Assembly (NCBI GenBank): GCA_031841125.1
Contig: CM063111.1
Location: forward strand, 42,482,955-42,546,954
Length of the DNA: 64,000 nucleotides
Origin: Acanthococcus lagerstroemiae
Taxonomy: Eukaryota; Arthropoda; Insecta; Hemiptera; Eriococcidae
Direction: 5' to 3'
Shown: in pieces, positions 62,801-64,000 of the stretch
Layout of the letters: each line of letters opens with the position of its first letter
How positions within the stretch are numbered: position 1 is the stretch's first letter
Notes under the pieces: generated by a model
Databases searched by the model: none
The model's input: only the letters and a program-made list of their open reading frames with translations
Told to the model about the DNA's origin: nothing
Program-made: the position numbers and the translations under genes

Positions 62801-64000
62801 AAAATTCGATGGCGTGTGGACGAAATTAATAACGGTAATGTGGTGACGCCTTCAACGCGTTGAGTATGCCATTTCATCTACCGGAATTGACGTTTTCCAA
62901 ATCTCCAATTTCCTGGGGCGAACTGATAAAATGCGAAAATCTCGCGATTGGGGGCAGCTACCGCGAATCTTTTTGAATGTTCCGTAAGGGGCATCATTTT
63001 GATTTCAAATTTTCAAACCGCATTTCCCTAGCTCCCCCCAGTCCGGAAATTTTCGCATTTTATTAGTTCCCCCCAGGAAATTTAGCGAATTCGAAAACGT
63101 CAATTGGTGTAGATTGTATTGCATATTCGACGAGTTGAAGGCATAATAAATTATTCGAAAATTCGATGGCGTGTGGACGAAATTAATAACGGTAATGTGG
63201 TGACGCCTTCAACGCGTTGAGTATGCCATTTCATCTACCGGAATTGACGTTTTCCAAATCTCCAATTTCCTGGGGCGAACTGATAAAATGCGAAAATCTC
63301 GCGATTGGGGGCAGCTACCGCGAATCTTTTTGAATGTTCCGTAAGGGGGCATCATTTTGATTTCAAATTTTCAAACCGCATTTCCCTAGCTCCCCCCAGT
63401 CCGGAAATTTTCGCATTTTATTAGTTCCCCCCAGGAAATTTAGCGAATTCGAAAACGTCAATTGGTGTAGATTGTATTGCATATTCGACGAGTTGAAGGC
63501 ATAATAAATTATTCGAAAATTCGATGGCGTGTGGACGAAATTAATAACGGTAATGTGGTGACGCCTTCAACGCGTTGAGTATGCCATTTCATCTACCGGA
63601 ATTGACGTTTTCCAAATCTCCAATTTCCTGGGGCGAACTGATAAAATGCGAAAATCTCGCGATTGGGGGCAGCTACCGCGAATCTTTTTGAATGTTCCGT
63701 AAGGGGGCATCATTTTGATTTCAAATTTTCAAACCGCATTTCCCTAGCTCCCCCCAGTCCGGAAATTTTCGCATTTTATTAGTTCCCCCCAGGAAATTTA
63801 GCGAATTCGAAAACGTCAATTGGTGTAGATTGTATTGCATATTCGACGAGTTGAAGGCATAATAAATTATTCGAAAATTCGATGGCGTGTGGACGAAATT
63901 AATAACGGTAATGTGGTGACGCCTTCAACGCGTTGAGTATGCCATTTCATCTACCGGAATTGACGTTTTCCAAATCTCCAATTTCCTGGGGCGAACTGAT
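56895..64000. repeat. Homogenised right part of the satellite
   Basis: From about 56895 onward every monomer (about 20) reads gtaagggggcatc or gtaaggggcatc, whereas most monomers to the left read gtaagagggcatc. Nearly all also have gttttccaaatctcc. Differences inside this block are single bases. It looks like the most recently amplified part. Confidence 0.85.

Larger units (their letters stand above)
35055..64000. repeat. Satellite DNA array, 358-bp monomer, about 81 copies, open at right
   Basis: The word tcaaaccgcatttccctagc recurs every 358 bp (35109, 35467, 35825, 36183, 36541 and so on for the aaaccgc start) to the window edge. The first unit can be traced to cgcgaatc at 35055, exactly 358 bp before the next. 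Most monomers are nearly identical; a few are 1-2 bp shorter, and one near 39700 lacks 9 bp (cgcgaatct). 358 is not a multiple of 3, so stops fall in every frame and no open frame of 60 codons exists in 29 kb. Nearly every monomer has one EcoRI site (gaattc) and one MluI site (acgcgt). No gene was seen within the array. Confidence 0.99.

Noticed and set aside
35055..64000. CRISPR array or coding tandem repeat
   Set aside because: There are no unique spacers; the whole 358 bp repeats. Stops occur in every frame and the context is a eukaryotic gene.

Overview
The window is eukaryotic DNA, almost certainly from an animal and probably an insect or other arthropod. It is AT-rich, with GT-AG introns, many short inverted-repeat transposon relics, a tRNA-derived SINE and a long satellite array. 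The order cannot be fixed from sequence alone. Nothing bacterial (operons, Shine-Dalgarno sites, CRISPR) is present.

The one gene recognised with confidence is the 3' part of an OCRL/INPP5B-type inositol polyphosphate 5-phosphatase on the + strand. Eleven exons (2716-2894, 4725-4946, 5162-5297, 6009-6188, 10358-10454, 10534-10671, 10748-10845, 10935-11115, 29606-29733, 33143-33254, 33760-33932) splice in a consistent phase into 547 residues. These cover the end of the catalytic domain, an ASH domain and a catalytically dead RhoGAP-like domain, ending at a TGA. The 5' exons lie left of the window. The introns are very uneven: three of 76-89 bp, and one of 18,490 bp that interrupts the RhoGAP-like domain.

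The large introns are repeat islands. The 6189-10357 intron holds a degenerate tandem array with a higher-order period of about 880 bp. The 18.5-kb intron holds an intronless, GC- and CpG-rich 435-codon gene on the opposite strand (21791-23098, not recognised). It also holds a chain of nested inverted-repeat elements, several with perfect 8-bp target-site duplications typical of hAT elements (12405-12537, 19633-20012, 23575-24294, 24009-24180, 24495-24765). A 2-kb foldback (18327-20392) has a visible empty site in one arm for an insertion in the other. The 29734-33142 intron holds a second foldback of about 2.5 kb.

From 35055 to the right edge (about 29 kb, about 81 copies) the sequence is a single satellite with a 358-bp period. 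Each monomer is itself an inverted duplication: two arms of about 130 bp, roughly three quarters identical when one is reverse-complemented, separated by 62-bp and 37-bp spacers. The array therefore alternates orientation every 179 bp on average. It starts 1.1 kb after the OCRL stop codon. Blocks of a variant subfamily (about 44.5-45.9 kb and 50.1-52.1 kb) and a homogeneous right part (after about 56.9 kb) record its turnover. This is the most striking structure in the window.
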